From positions 243,069 to 307,068 of the forward strand of contig WTPW01000155.1 in NCBI GenBank assembly GCA_009809945.1: a stretch of 64,000 bases of DNA, in the 5' to 3' direction. Below are positions 25,801-36,247 of this stretch, piece after piece. Numbering within the stretch: position 1 is the first letter of the stretch; the number at the start of each line of letters is the position of its first letter. This DNA is from Gigaspora margarita. Its lineage: Eukaryota; Glomeromycota; Glomeromycetes; Diversisporales; Gigasporaceae. A program made the position numbers and the translations under genes. The notes beneath the pieces were generated by a model. It ran no database searches. It was given only the letters and a program-made list of their open reading frames with translations, and was not told where the DNA came from.

Positions 25801-26577
25801 TCATTTTCTAATGTCTAAAAGCGAATGACAGTTTTCATACTCACTCACTGATTTAAGCAATTTATGAACCGGTTATGTCAATAATTATATTAAAATATAA
25901 TAAATATATGCAATTCTTATTTCTTACTCACGCGCTTAGTTAATTGATTTTTCCGAATTTTTTTTAGTACAAATTCTTAGATCTTCGGTTTAAAAAGTAA
26001 ATACGAATAACCTAAGTTTATACTCACATTCTTATTTAAATTGATATGATCATGTAATTATACAAGCAAATTTAGTACTAATTTACATTACGAATATTAT
26101 ATACGCAGTTAAATTCATACTCACCGTCTGAGAATTGACATAATTGTTTAATTAGCATATATCATTATGAACAAAAGTATGAAGCAAATTCTTAAACTTA
26201 CTCTCTAAAAGTTGTTATAATTTATGTTATAATTAAAATATTATTTCATCAATTCATTGCGAAATTTGGTTATATACTCACAAGCTGGTATTGATGCAAT
26301 TCGTGTAATCATCGAAGTAATATATTACTTATCACAGTAGATTATTGAATTCTGAATATGTCCAATCGTATTCTATACTCACATAGGATTACTGTACCTA
26401 AATTATGTATTTATCAAATTATTTAACAGCTAAGTCACGGCGAAGAATTAAGATAACAAAATTTGTGATAGAGCTTTATATTTACCCCCTAATAGTTGAT
26501 GTAATCGTTCACTTAGCACCGATTTATTGATGTGCATAATTAAACAACATACTCACGATTTTTTATCACTCATTTCA
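16819..26577 (-). CDS. Microexon gene: about 107 internal exons, mostly 3 nt
   Basis: I do not recognise the protein. The start exon (26577-26557) contains ATG at 26573-26571. The terminal exon (16831 downward) ends at TAA 16821-16819. Between them lie 107 internal exons: 102 of 3 nt, four of 6 nt and one of 9 nt. Each sits between an acceptor (YAG, AAG at a few, missing at 23685) and a donor (mostly GTAAG or GTGAG). Low coordinates in transcript order: 26486, 26383 (9 nt), 26282, 26202, 26125, 26028, 25932, 25845, 25757, 25662, 25566, 25473, 25395, 25316, 25230, 25138, 25049, 24950, 24875, 24791, 24715, 24634, 24533, 24450, 24375, 24280, 24202, 24119, 24028, 23944, 23839, 23765, 23685 (doubtful), 23607, 23477 (6 nt), 23403, 23308 (6 nt), 23233, 23148, 23059, 22962, 22739, 22656, 22582, 22504, 22433, 22351, 22124, 22016, 21633, 21569, 21474, 21390, 21293, 21197, 21110, 21030, 20956, 20851, 20776, 20698, 20606, 20522 (6 nt), 20430, 20352, 20277, 20190, 20102, 20021, 19948, 19855, 19759, 19679, 19607, 19520, 19434, 19341, 19260, 19169, 19085, 18995, 18906, 18829, 18752, 18674, 18595, 18517, 18431, 18359, 18264 (6 nt), 18182, 18107, 18023, 17946, 17863, 17774, 17693, 17613, 17531, 17458, 17388, 17317, 17244, 17155, 17082, 16998, 16907. 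All introns are phase 2. Joined, the exons give 369 nt and 122 residues without an internal stop. The product starts MSDKKSGNPILERIAEIF and ends MRETMQLVLSELQEQ. It is hydrophilic, shows no signal peptide or membrane segment, and has several likely amphipathic helices such as KMEDFVKETFEDFVSDAL. Introns average about 87 nt. Confidence 0.85.
21705..21984. mobile_element. MITE in an intron of the microexon gene
   Basis: The inverted ends are GCCACCAAATGAAAAACATG at left and the complement of GCCGCCAAATGAAAACAAGG at right. It contains two tandem 91-bp units (21771-21861 and 21862-21952) differing at a few bases. The host intron (21636-22015) is 380 nt; removing the element leaves 100 nt, normal for this gene. 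A 67-codon frame through the repeat (21816-22019, minus) exists only because the unit is open and is not supported as an exon. Confidence 0.8.
22177..22312. mobile_element. Second MITE in an intron of the microexon gene
   Basis: The ends GCTGATGCTAAAAAATTAGG and the complement of GCTGATGCTTAAAAACGGG form the inverted repeat. The host intron (22127-22350) is 224 nt, or 88 nt without the element. A splice-like CTT at 22281-22283 falls inside the element and has a weak donor (GTGATT), so I do not count it as an exon. Confidence 0.75.
22812..22937. mobile_element. Third (foldback) MITE in an intron of the microexon gene
   Basis: ATTTGGCACATGCTAGAGTT at left pairs with the complement of ATTTGTCATGCCGAAGTTGC, and the arms continue through GCAATTTCAG/CTGAAAT. 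The host intron (22742-22961) is 220 nt, about 94 nt without the element. A splice-like CAT at 22821-22823 lies in the arm and is discounted. Confidence 0.75.
26557..26577 (-). CDS. Start exon of the microexon gene
   Basis: The exon follows the acceptor AATTAG and reads TGAA, then ATG AGT GAT AAA AAA TC, then the donor GTGAGTATG. This ATG is the only one that opens the phase-2 frame of the whole array; the nearest upstream ATG is followed by a stop one codon later. A shorter version of the exon starting after a GAG at 26569-26571 is possible but would lose the ATG. Confidence 0.75.
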
Positions 26578-26646
26578 CTAATTATATAAAGTATTATTAT
26601 TTCATTTCAGAATTCTAAGCAAACGAGAGTAAAAATTCAAACTTAC

Positions 26647-26648
26647 AT
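26647..26648 (-). other. Possible 2-nt 5' UTR microexon
   Basis: On the minus strand CCAG, AT, GTAAGTTTG looks like acceptor, 2-nt exon, donor. It lies 69 nt upstream of the start exon, the spacing usual for the array. Being outside the coding frame, it need not be a multiple of 3. It could also be chance. Confidence 0.4.
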
Positions 26649-26849
26649 CTGGAAATTTTGATAATTTAGTACAGTGGAAGGATTGAAGTGTTGAGAAGTT
26701 CAACAATTACATATATTAAGATATTCAATAATTACATTTATTGCTTTGACGTTATAGCGTGAAAATACGTATTAAAGAGTCGGTAGAAATAAGCAATCTA
26801 AAAAAGCTGGTATTCAAATTATGTTATTCCTGAGCTATTTAATCAGTCG

Positions 26850-27250
26850 ACGTACGATGTACGTACGACGTATTACGTATGCCGTAATCGACCTCATTAT
26901 AGAGATAATGCATAATCTAGCATTACATTTAAATAAATATTTATTGTATAAGCCTCAATACATAAAGTGTAGGAAATCTAGAATTCAGGAGTTCTCAATA
27001 TTTTATATGGAAATAATGCGCAAGACAAAACGTAGACGTCGTACGTAGTTTCATAATAAGCGATTGTTGACTTATCCACAAAAAGTTATATCAATATTCT
27101 ATTTAAGTAATTGATTTCCTGAACCGTACGTACATCATATGAATACCCCAAATTTGGAAATAATATGTGTAATATTGACTATGTGATTAGATAATCCGTC
27201 ATACGGCCTTTTCAACGCGGTTAGACTCGTACGTACTATACGTACGCAAA
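26850..27250. promoter_or_regulatory. Cluster of CGTACG palindromes upstream of the microexon gene
   Basis: CGTACG and closely related words (GTACGTACG, CGTACGTA, ACGTCGTACG) recur at about 26850-26885, 27030-27047, 27124-27134 and 27227-27250. CG-containing palindromes are rare in this AT-rich window. The cluster begins about 280 bp upstream of the start exon, so it may be promoter or regulatory DNA of that gene. That role is inference from position. The short plus-strand frame here (26821-27048) is not recognised. Confidence 0.4.
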
Positions 27251-27495
27251 AGGAAAGGATCAATGGCGCCACCAAAAATAATATACCTGATACAATAAAT
27301 CCCTCCATGTTCCTGTTTTATAACATTTCCAAATTGGTTTTAGCTATTCTAGCGGACTCGAGCAACAATATCTAATATGGAAATATACGGCTATTATCGT
27401 TATGTATTAGTCTAAAAAGTTATATTTCAAAGCAGATTATTAAATGTTATATTAGCAAAAGTGGTAAAAATCGGTGATAAACTATACTATATTAA

Positions 27496-27532
<37 letters not shown>

Positions 27533-28780
27533 TTCGAAAGAAAATTTTAATTTTTCTTTTTTTTTTTTTACTCAATATAAAAAAAAAGTTATATTATTAA
27601 TCGGATAAAATTATTTAAATAAATATTAATTCTAATAAAAAATAGACAAAATTTATAAAAAGTTTGTATTAACCATATATTGTTCGGAGATCATCATTAG
27701 AAAAAAAGATTATGCCACTTTCTGTCTTCCAATTAATTATAACATCAGGTATAGCATAAAAATGATTAAAATCGCCAGTAACTCGTATGAGCCACCTTTT
27801 GCATCTTAAAAAAATTATTTGACCTAAGTATTGACAAAAACAATATGCTTTATATAGGTTGTTATCAAGCAGCTCCCTTAATGTGTTTGCTAGTGATCGA
27901 GATGGTGCTCATTTTCGATTGGTCGAGGTGATCTTTATGTTAATTTTGTCGAATATTTATTGTGTGAAATGTGGTTTTTTAAATTTCGGCCAACAGAGTA
28001 ACTCTATGAAAAAAGAAATGATTATTAAGACCGGTTTTATTGATCGAAAACGATCTATTTTTTTAACCAATCAGGCCATTTTATTAACCATAGAGGGGGG
28101 TGTCTGAAAATAACCTGAATTACATAATAATTTAAATTTAATTAGCGTTAAGAGATTTGGTTGAATGTTCAAATAACTTTACGGTATATGAGTGCTGCAT
28201 AGGGAATAGTTTGTCATTTTTGTGATAATATATATGATCATGTATCAGGTTTTCAAAGGGGGGCTAAATCAAAAAAAAAAATAATAATAAATAAATAAAT
28301 AAAAATAAATAAAATTGAAAGCCCGAAATCTCATTCACTTGGCAGCAGAACTTACATAAATGAGTGCCGAAATTTCATTTTCAGAAAAGGGTTTATAAGA
28401 AATATTCTATGAACCTGATAAGCCTGATTCTGAAAGTGAAATTTCCGAATCAAGAACTGCAATTTTTATTTTTGCGACACTCAAATAAGGGCTATATGGA
28501 CAGAATATTTTGTTTTGATTTGATTTGTTTTTGTTTAAGGATCTATAATCTTAGAGTATAGCAGGCAATCCTTTGATTGGTTAATGTAATCAATTACCCA
28601 CCGGGTAATTTATTTATACATTTTTAAAGTACTTTTTGTATTTTTGAAAACGTAACGTTTCATTAATAACAAAAAAAATGCCGTTAAAGCAATTTCTAGC
28701 TCTAAACGAACATAGATATTCGTTATTAATATTTATCCAAAATAATCCACACCTCCAAGAAACTCGCTTAAAAGTAAATA
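27251..28780. other. Intergenic DNA with a 29-A run
   Basis: No gene is recognised. A pure A-run occupies 27501-27529 and is followed by T-runs; it could be a retroposon tail or slippage. Short frames at 27859-28107 and 28364-28561 have no recognisable domain. Confidence 0.45.
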
Positions 28781-28789
28781 TTTTTTAAT

Positions 28790-30035
28790 TATATATTGCT
28801 AGTACTATGTAAGTTCTAAAATAAAGTTCTTGCATTAAGTAAACTTGTTTAGTACCAATAAATCCAATAAATTATAAATTGATATATTTTGTCTTATTTT
28901 TATTAAAATTTGTGAAAGATACTTAATTTTGAAAATTTTTATCAAAAATTTCAAATTTTAAGAAAAGTAAAATAAAATATACCGATTTGATATATTTATT
29001 GGTACTAAACAAGTTTATTTAGTGCAAGGAGATATAATCAATAGTAAAATTTCAAGTAATATATGATTTTTAATAATTTTATTAATAAAATTATACAAAT
29101 TTATATGATTCTCTAAATTTTACTAATTGATTTGAACTTTTTGCTCTAATTAACATGTGCAGCACCAAAAAAATACATCATTTTAGTATATTTTTTTGGA
29201 AAAAAAACTATTTATTCACTACGTGTATGTACACGGGTACTAATTAATTGATTTGCAAATAAATTATAGATCAAAATTAAACCCGATTTAAGGTTAGGGC
29301 TAGGTGAGCTTTGGGATTGGAAGGGGTTATAGTTTATAATAAAATTTTGCAAGGAATATTTTTTGTTAGAGCCCGAAGAGTGGTTTCATAAGCAAAATTT
29401 TAGTTACCCGTGTTTATACACGAGTGTACAAATAGTAATTGCCTATTTTATTCTTAATTTTGAATTTTTGATAAAAATTCCCAAAATCAAACATCTTCTT
29501 CAAATTTTAATAAAAGTAAGATAAATATGCTGATTTGTGTGTTTTTAATGCTGAACAAGTTTACTTAGTACAAGAAGTATGATTAATTAGTAAAATGTCA
29601 AGTAAATTAGTATTTATAATAAATTTATTAATAAAATTATACAAAATACTATTATTCTATAAATTTTACTAATTGATTCTAACTTTTTATTCTAAGTAAA
29701 CTTGTTCAGCACTATAAATACATCATTTTAGTAGATATTGTTTTATTTTTTATAAAGCTTGAGACAAGATGCCTAATTTTGAATATTTGATTAAATTTCC
29801 AAAATTAAATATTTTTCTTCATATTTTAAGAAAAATAAAATAAATTATGTCAATTTGATATGGATTTTGGTTTCGAACAAGTTTACTTAATGCAAAAAAT
29901 CATAATCAATTATAAAATTTCAAGTAATATAACATTTTTAATAATTTTATTAATAAAATTATACAAAATAATATGATTATATAAAATTTACTAACTGATT
30001 CTTACTTCTCATTCTAAGTAAACTTGTTCAGCATC
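28790..30035. repeat. Three tandem palindromic units of about 300 bp
   Basis: Three diverged copies (about 28800-29160, 29450-29735 and 29745-30035) each contain AACAAGTTTA(C/T)TTA, TTTCAAGTAA, ATTTTATTAATAAAATTATACAAA and a closing TTTACTAATTGATT...AAGTAAACTTGTTCAG. The opening and closing words of each unit are inverted relative to each other, so each unit is itself a foldback. The first and second are separated by the inserted element at 29208-29436. Confidence 0.7.
29208..29436. mobile_element. MITE related to 11323-12281
   Basis: The ends CTATTTATTCACTACGTGTA and the complement of TACACGAGTGTACAAATAGT form an inverted repeat. The interior shares TTATAGTTTATANTAAAATT and TTTTTTGTTAGA with the element at 11323-12281. 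It splits the palindromic tandem array. Confidence 0.7.
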
Positions 30036-30159
30036 TAACATGCATATATGTATATTTAGACTCAAACTAGTTTGCAGGCTTTGGACCAAACCCAGACCAA
30101 ACTTATGATTGAGTTTGAGTCTGGACCGGACCAAACCTGAACTCGGACTAATTCCAGCC

Positions 30160-30300
30160 AATAGTAAAATTTTTCAAATGACCTTCAAATGATCTCAAAT
30201 AACCTCAAATAACCCCAATTTTATTATGAATTTTAATCTGAAATGACCTAGGTCATTTGAAAAAAAGGCAAATGACCTCCAATTTTACCATCCCTGACAT
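30160..30300. repeat. Short TGACCT-rich hairpin repeat
   Basis: AAATGACCT and CAAATAACC words are repeated six or more times around a central AATGACCTAGGTCATTTG palindrome. It could be a small foldback element. No gene is visible from here to 31330. Confidence 0.55.
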
Positions 30301-31329
30301 ATATTACATTGAGATACAAATGCTCAACAAAATCCTGTAATCAACCCCCATTTACTGTAATGTGGTTCCAGGCATCTTGTTACCCCTGTGCTGAGAAACT
30401 GTTGCATGTATTTTGCAGAATTTATCATACATATTTTCACAACCAATACGGAAAGTTCAATTTTAATTTACTCATTATTTTTTGTTTGTATTCGAATATG
30501 AAGTACAAAATAGGGATCAGATTAAATTTTTTGTAATTTAAGGCCTTTCTCTCTTGTTTGGTGCCAAATTATCGATTTATTGTTTGATTAAATTATCAAA
30601 GTATTGTCGAGAAATAAATAAATATTCTATTGTATTTAATTGATAAAATATATGAATGAATTGTAAAAAAAAATTAATATTTAATCAACGTAGTTTTATT
30701 AAATTTATTTAATATTATGATATGATATTTATTATGCATATTTTTATATGATGCATAAAAGATTAAACTGATCTGATGCATCTTAAAGTCAAATTTTAAT
30801 TCTACGCAATTCAATTTTAAATCCACACCTATTCGAATCTGAGGTACGACATAAACATTGCTATCCAAATTCACGCTCTTTATACTAAAACAATTGTTAA
30901 TCGTTCGACCAAATCTAAGGCGCTCCTGCGGCCCAACTTAACCCAAAGCTTGGCTGTACAAACACTCATAAGTTGAAGCGACAAAAACGCCGATTTTAGG
31001 TCTACCGCAGCAATTATTCAGATTTAAATACTTCTGTACTTAGGTGATTTTTATTGTGTTTATTATAGGAACGCTCAATACGTTGAGCTTTCTCTATTTA
31101 CAAGAGACTCTTCAAATATATTTAGTAGTTGAACCAATCTAACTAAAGTAGTTCAATTACAAGTAATGAAGTAAATTCTACATTGATTTTAAAATCGATT
31201 CCCATTCCTCACGTGATCTTCGCATATTAATACGCAAATAACTACACATTTTACGTATAAAAAAATTCAAGATAATGAAATTGCGTTAGCTAAATTTTAA
31301 ACTATTATCATTCGATTTCGACTTAAAAT

Positions 31330-34300
31330 TTATTTGTTTTTCAATTCTTCAATTAATTTTTTTAAATCCTCAAGTTCCTTAAGAATTGGATCTTCAATAG
31401 CTTTCTCAATTTGTCTAATAGTGGGCAAATCCTTAATTGTCCCCTCAATTTGTTTAAAAGAAGGCTGTTCTTCAGGGAGCAGAAGAACTTCGTTAAGATT
31501 GTTTGAAATATAAGGTTTTTTATAACCTGTCCATTTATCTTTTTGGGTATAGATTACGTGTTCGCGAAGTTTAATTGTGTGGCATTCATAAAAACTATAA
31601 ATATAAATACAAGAATATAAGCAATAGAATAAGGTTTTTTTTGCATGCAATTTAATTTATTTACACAATAAACGGAAACCAATTTTCTTTTCTTCGTTGA
31701 TGAGGTAACATATATAATGATTCAATTTCTTCTAATATCTAAATAATTAATAAAATTATAAAAATGTATATATAAACATAAATATAATTTATAAAGAGCA
31801 TACCTCCGCTTTTAGAATTAAAGATGACTCTCTTGTTTTAGTTGCACTTATTTCATTACTTAGCAATCCAATACTCAAATTTACTAAGTATATAATTGCC
31901 ACAAAAAAAAATATAGTTGTTAAAATAAGTAAAGCGGGGTTGTTATATAAATCCCAGTGAGAAATTGATGCCGTATTTCCTATTAAAATGTACGCATTAT
32001 AAAAGTCATTATTATTTATATACACGAAAGCAAAAAAATTTGCTATTTATCACAAAAATAAAAGAATAAAATTTACCTGCTAACAGAAGATAAACTGCCA
32101 AAATTGCGGAGCCCATCAACGTAAACATATTTGTAGTTGCAGTAGGGGATTCAAGAAGTGAAGAATTTTCTTCAATTGTACCATTAGAATCTATAGTGTT
32201 ATAAGTTGTAGCTAAATTCCACGGATTATTTGGATCATTGGAATAATTTGGATAATCCAAAGATACATTTGTGGCAGGACGCAATAAAAGGTGTAATGAA
32301 TGTGCAAAAGCAAATACAATAAATCCTAAAATCACCCAAAATGACAAAACCCTTTGAGCTACTCTAAATATCATAGAGAAGTAAGCACCAAAAAGTTCAA
32401 TTGTGCGAAAAAATAAAAAAAATTTGATTTCTAATAATAAGGTTGAAAAGGTAGCCAATTCAGTTGGCATGGCATTGTTTTGAAGCCATATAAATGATGA
32501 TATCATAGGCAATAAAAATGCACCTAAATCTTTGAAAAAAATAATAGAATATTAATTATAGGTAATAAAATAAAAATTTAATACTATACATTAAAGTTCA
32601 TATTACCAGAATAGTTCCATAAACTATAAATATAGTTTAATGGTGCGTAAATAAATTGGCGCAATTCCAAAAGTAAATGCCAAATTCCAAGATAAATCGT
32701 TATATTTAGAAGAATGAATAAACTAGACTGAGAAATATTTTTGGAACATGTTGCAGCAATTACGAAACTAAGAAGAAAAACTGTATAAATTGCCCAAGTT
32801 GCTAAATAATATTTTCTTCCAAAAGTATTCCACTTAAATTTAAGTAATGCTTCTCCATTCAAATATCTATAAAATTCTTCATTTATCACTTCAAGCTTAT
32901 TCGAATATGTGAAAGGATTGGAACTAGGTAGCAATAATTCTTTCCAAAAATTGTAATCTTTTGGATAAGAAACAAAATTTGGTAAAGGAATTGCAAGTAT
33001 CGTTGAACTATGGCTCACATCATAAAAATCGATAACTGGCTTTATAATTAAATCTCGAAAAAGAAGATGATTATCTTGAAAATTTTGAAACCTATTTTGA
33101 AAACTTTTTTGAAAACTAATCCAACGATTCCAGAAAATAGAAGATAATATATCAAAAAATGACGTTTTATATAAATGATAAGATTTTCCATAACTGGAAA
33201 GGTGTAAAGAACTAGATTTTGGGTTTATAGTAGGAGAAGGAACTACAAATCCTATCAAAGATAAAGCACTTGCTATAAATGCAGGATGATTTTCTGACAG
33301 TTCTTTAAAATTTTCAAAAATAATGCTCAACAGAGAAATTTTAGAAATAACATGATTATTTTCCTGCATACACCTATCAATGCAGTTATGACCTAAAGAT
33401 CGAATCCATTTATCATCTTTTAATTTAATAAACGTTTTCATGAGAGCTTTTCCATAGCATGCTAAATAGAATTCCTCTTCGATACTATTTTCCAAAAATT
33501 CTTTGAAAAGTTGTTTTTTCTCTTTTTTCTCTTTTTGCCAAAAGTTAATATTTAAATTTTTAAGGATTGTTTCATAATTAGAAACAGGAAGGATTCTTCC
33601 TGAAGTTAAGTTCTCAAGAAGGTCTTTAAACTTTGTCTTTTCAAAATTAAAATCCTCTAAGCGACCATTCCAGTCGTTCCAATAATAATGCATCCTAATG
33701 TTAGAAAGCTTATAGGTCCATATAATCACACCAATGCGTGTAATAGTAACGAAATCATCATTTTCAAGAACTTCACATTGTAATATAAAATTATTTTCAT
33801 CAATACCCTTTAATGATGGAAGAATATCCAGTTGCTTTTTTTTATCTGGATTCCATTTATCCGTACGATAATTAAAATCAATTACTGAAATTAAGACTGA
33901 CTTGTCGGACTTGTCGCCTAATTCCAATCCCCATTTTAAATATTTCCCTTCAAATTCTTTTCTGTCAACATTATAATCACTAGTTGATCTGTTTGTTATA
34001 ATTTCAGTTATAATATCAACAGTTTCTTTAGTCGGAGTTGTAATGCTATTTGTGTCCTTCAGTGTTTTTCGTAAGAATTTGACCCAATTATCATCCGCTA
34101 ATTCTTTAATTGACACATTACCATCAATTGTATAAATTATTTTATCTGATCGAATTATGTACGGTTTTTGAGTTTCAATCTTTCCAAAAAGCGCACTCGC
34201 CTCTATTGGATTTCTGAGATAATAAGGGTCCATTAAATAACATTGTTTGCCTGAAATAAATAATAATCTTTCCCCTTTTCTAGAAAAGATCAAGTGAAAT

Positions 34301-35207
34301 CTATTTATTACCAGTTTTGTAGTAACTAAAAAATGGAAAATTAATATAAAAAAAGAAAATAAACAATGACATTCATCTCAATATAAAACTTACAGAATGC
34401 CATGTTCATCCCAGTTTCTGTGGAAAAAACGTATAAACGCGTTTCCTTAGTTTCCTCATTTTTTGCACATACTGATAATAATTTTTCATCATCACTAATT
34501 TCAACTGATTCAAGTATATGATTCCAATCTATTAAAATACGGGTTTTAATTGACAATTCTTCAATATCCCACATTGTGATCTCATAAATTGTATCATTGA
34601 ATATGATCAATTTGCCTTTAGGAGTAATATAAATTTTTTTAAAATATTTCAGCTCAATCATCGATTTACAAACCCAGGTAATATTATCTTTATTTGAAAA
34701 AACATATGCTCTGTAATGCTTGGCATTGACCATTACAATATCCCCATTATCAATAAAAGATAATAAATCAATTTCCTTTTGCCAATCTGGAAAATTTAAT
34801 GATACCTCCTTACCGCTTTCAAAATCGAGAATTTCTTGAAAAATTTAATAAATACAGTAAGTGTAATTGAACTCATTTTAGTAGCAATAATATTATTTTA
34901 TTCATAACTTACTGAAATTGTAGGGATCGACTCTAGTATGACTAAATGAAACATGCTTATTATCTGAAATTGCAAATACTCTTTCATCTTTTCCTTTTGT
35001 GTGAATATTGTCAATCTGGATTGTCTTTACGTTTGTTGGAGGTTCTTTTTGATTATTAACCGACCAAAGACTAATATTTCCATGTTCTAATGCAGCAACA
35101 TATTCAAAATGAGGCGAGCATTTAATTTCCAAAATTTTCTTATCTCCATGCTGATCATCCTTATCCTTAATTGAAATTACATGAGAATTATCTGAATTAG
35201 ATGTCAT
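31330..35207 (-). CDS. WD40-like plus ion-transport-domain channel, 7 exons
   Basis: The intact gene has exons at 35207-34913, 34834-34394, 34325-32607, 32529-32077, 31979-31804, 31738-31665 and 31594-31330. All introns use GT...AG, and the joined CDS is 3423 nt (1140 aa) in frame. The N-terminal third resembles WD40/beta-propeller blades (FEYVAALEHGNISLWSV; IYEITMWDIEELSIKTRILI). The C-terminal part has five or six membrane segments: YYLATWAIYTVFLLSFVIAA (about residue 765), FILLNITIYLGIWHLLLEL, LGAFLLPMISSFIWL, FWVILGFIVFAFAHSLHLLL and ALLILTTIFFFVAIIYLVNL. A pore-like helix MFTLMGSAILAVYLLLAG lies just before the last, as in TRP-type ion transport domains. After the last segment come LPHQRRKENWFPF and a C-terminal coiled coil (ELEDLKKLIEELKNK). 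The likely role is a cation channel in plasma or internal membrane; the ligand is unknown. Confidence 0.85.
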
Positions 35208-36247
35208 TTGAATTTTCTTAAATTTTATTGAAAGAATGATTTTTTAAATAATATTATAGCGATGAGCAGAAAAAGATTTTTAACCGTATCTGAAATTTTT
35301 GAACATTCTAACTAAGCCATAAATTGTTTGTAAATATTTATAAATATATTTGTGGCAATGCTGCATCTATGTTTGCGTTTAACAATTTCTAGGTCAGGAG
35401 CTTTGTAAAATTTATAAATTTCAAATTCATATTTGTCACTCGATCATACAACACGACAAAGAACACAAAACTATGGAATATTATATGGGTATCGCCTCGC
35501 TGCTCATGTGATTAACAACTGTTTCTATAGTATCGTGATCGCTTACTTTCTTCGTTTACTCATATATTTACTAATTCCCTCCGATATCCGACCTGTTCAG
35601 CCGGGATATTGAACTCTATTCCAGATATCCAGACTGTTCGTATCAAACATGGCGTCGAAACGAAACCTACCCGAAACTAGTTTCAGAACGGTTCTAATCC
35701 GAAACTAGTTTCGGATTTTTTTAAAAAAATCGAAACTCCGAAACCCGAAACCCGAAACTATAATCCGAAACCCAAACCTATAATCCGAAACTCAAAAATA
35801 TAATATTAAAGCTTTTAAATTTATTATAAAGTTGCCTTATTTTTAATGAACCCAAAATGTAAAATTATTTTTGAATAAGTTATAACATTATATAGATCTT
35901 TTTTTTTTAATTATGTTTTTGGCAATTTTTTTTCACTGCCTCGGGGGTTTTTTTAAAGCTGGTCAACTTTATTTTTAATATCATACCGTTATTACAACTG
36001 ATTCCAAAATCTTAGGACGAAAGAAAAAATTGCCACTGATGAATCGATAAGTATTTTGATACCAACAATTTATTTAATTCTGCGGTAACTTATCAATTCT
36101 ATCATTAGTAGATATGGACGTACTAATTACTTATTATTACTTGATATTGTACCCAGTTTTACGTAATTAATGATGTGAACCGGTTAGGCTATAGTCGGTT
36201 AACCGACCCGAACCGAATAAGTTTCGGGTAACCGGTTGAGTAAATGT
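35208..36247. other. Upstream region of the channel gene and GAAACC-rich repeat
   Basis: The first part is the presumed promoter of the channel gene, without a clear TATA box. At about 35650-35800 lies a degenerate repeat of CCCGAAACC and CCGAAACTA words; the same words in reverse orientation recur at 40570-40880. At 36176-36247 is a CGGTT/AACCG-rich segment that continues on the far side of the Tc1-like element, suggesting that element inserted into it. Confidence 0.5.

Noticed and set aside
16819..26577. Reading the periodic motif as a CRISPR array or satellite
   Set aside because: Only about 10 bp recur, the intervals vary from about 60 to 125 bp, and the constant bases are exactly splice-acceptor and splice-donor consensus. 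There is no repeated 25-40 bp unit.
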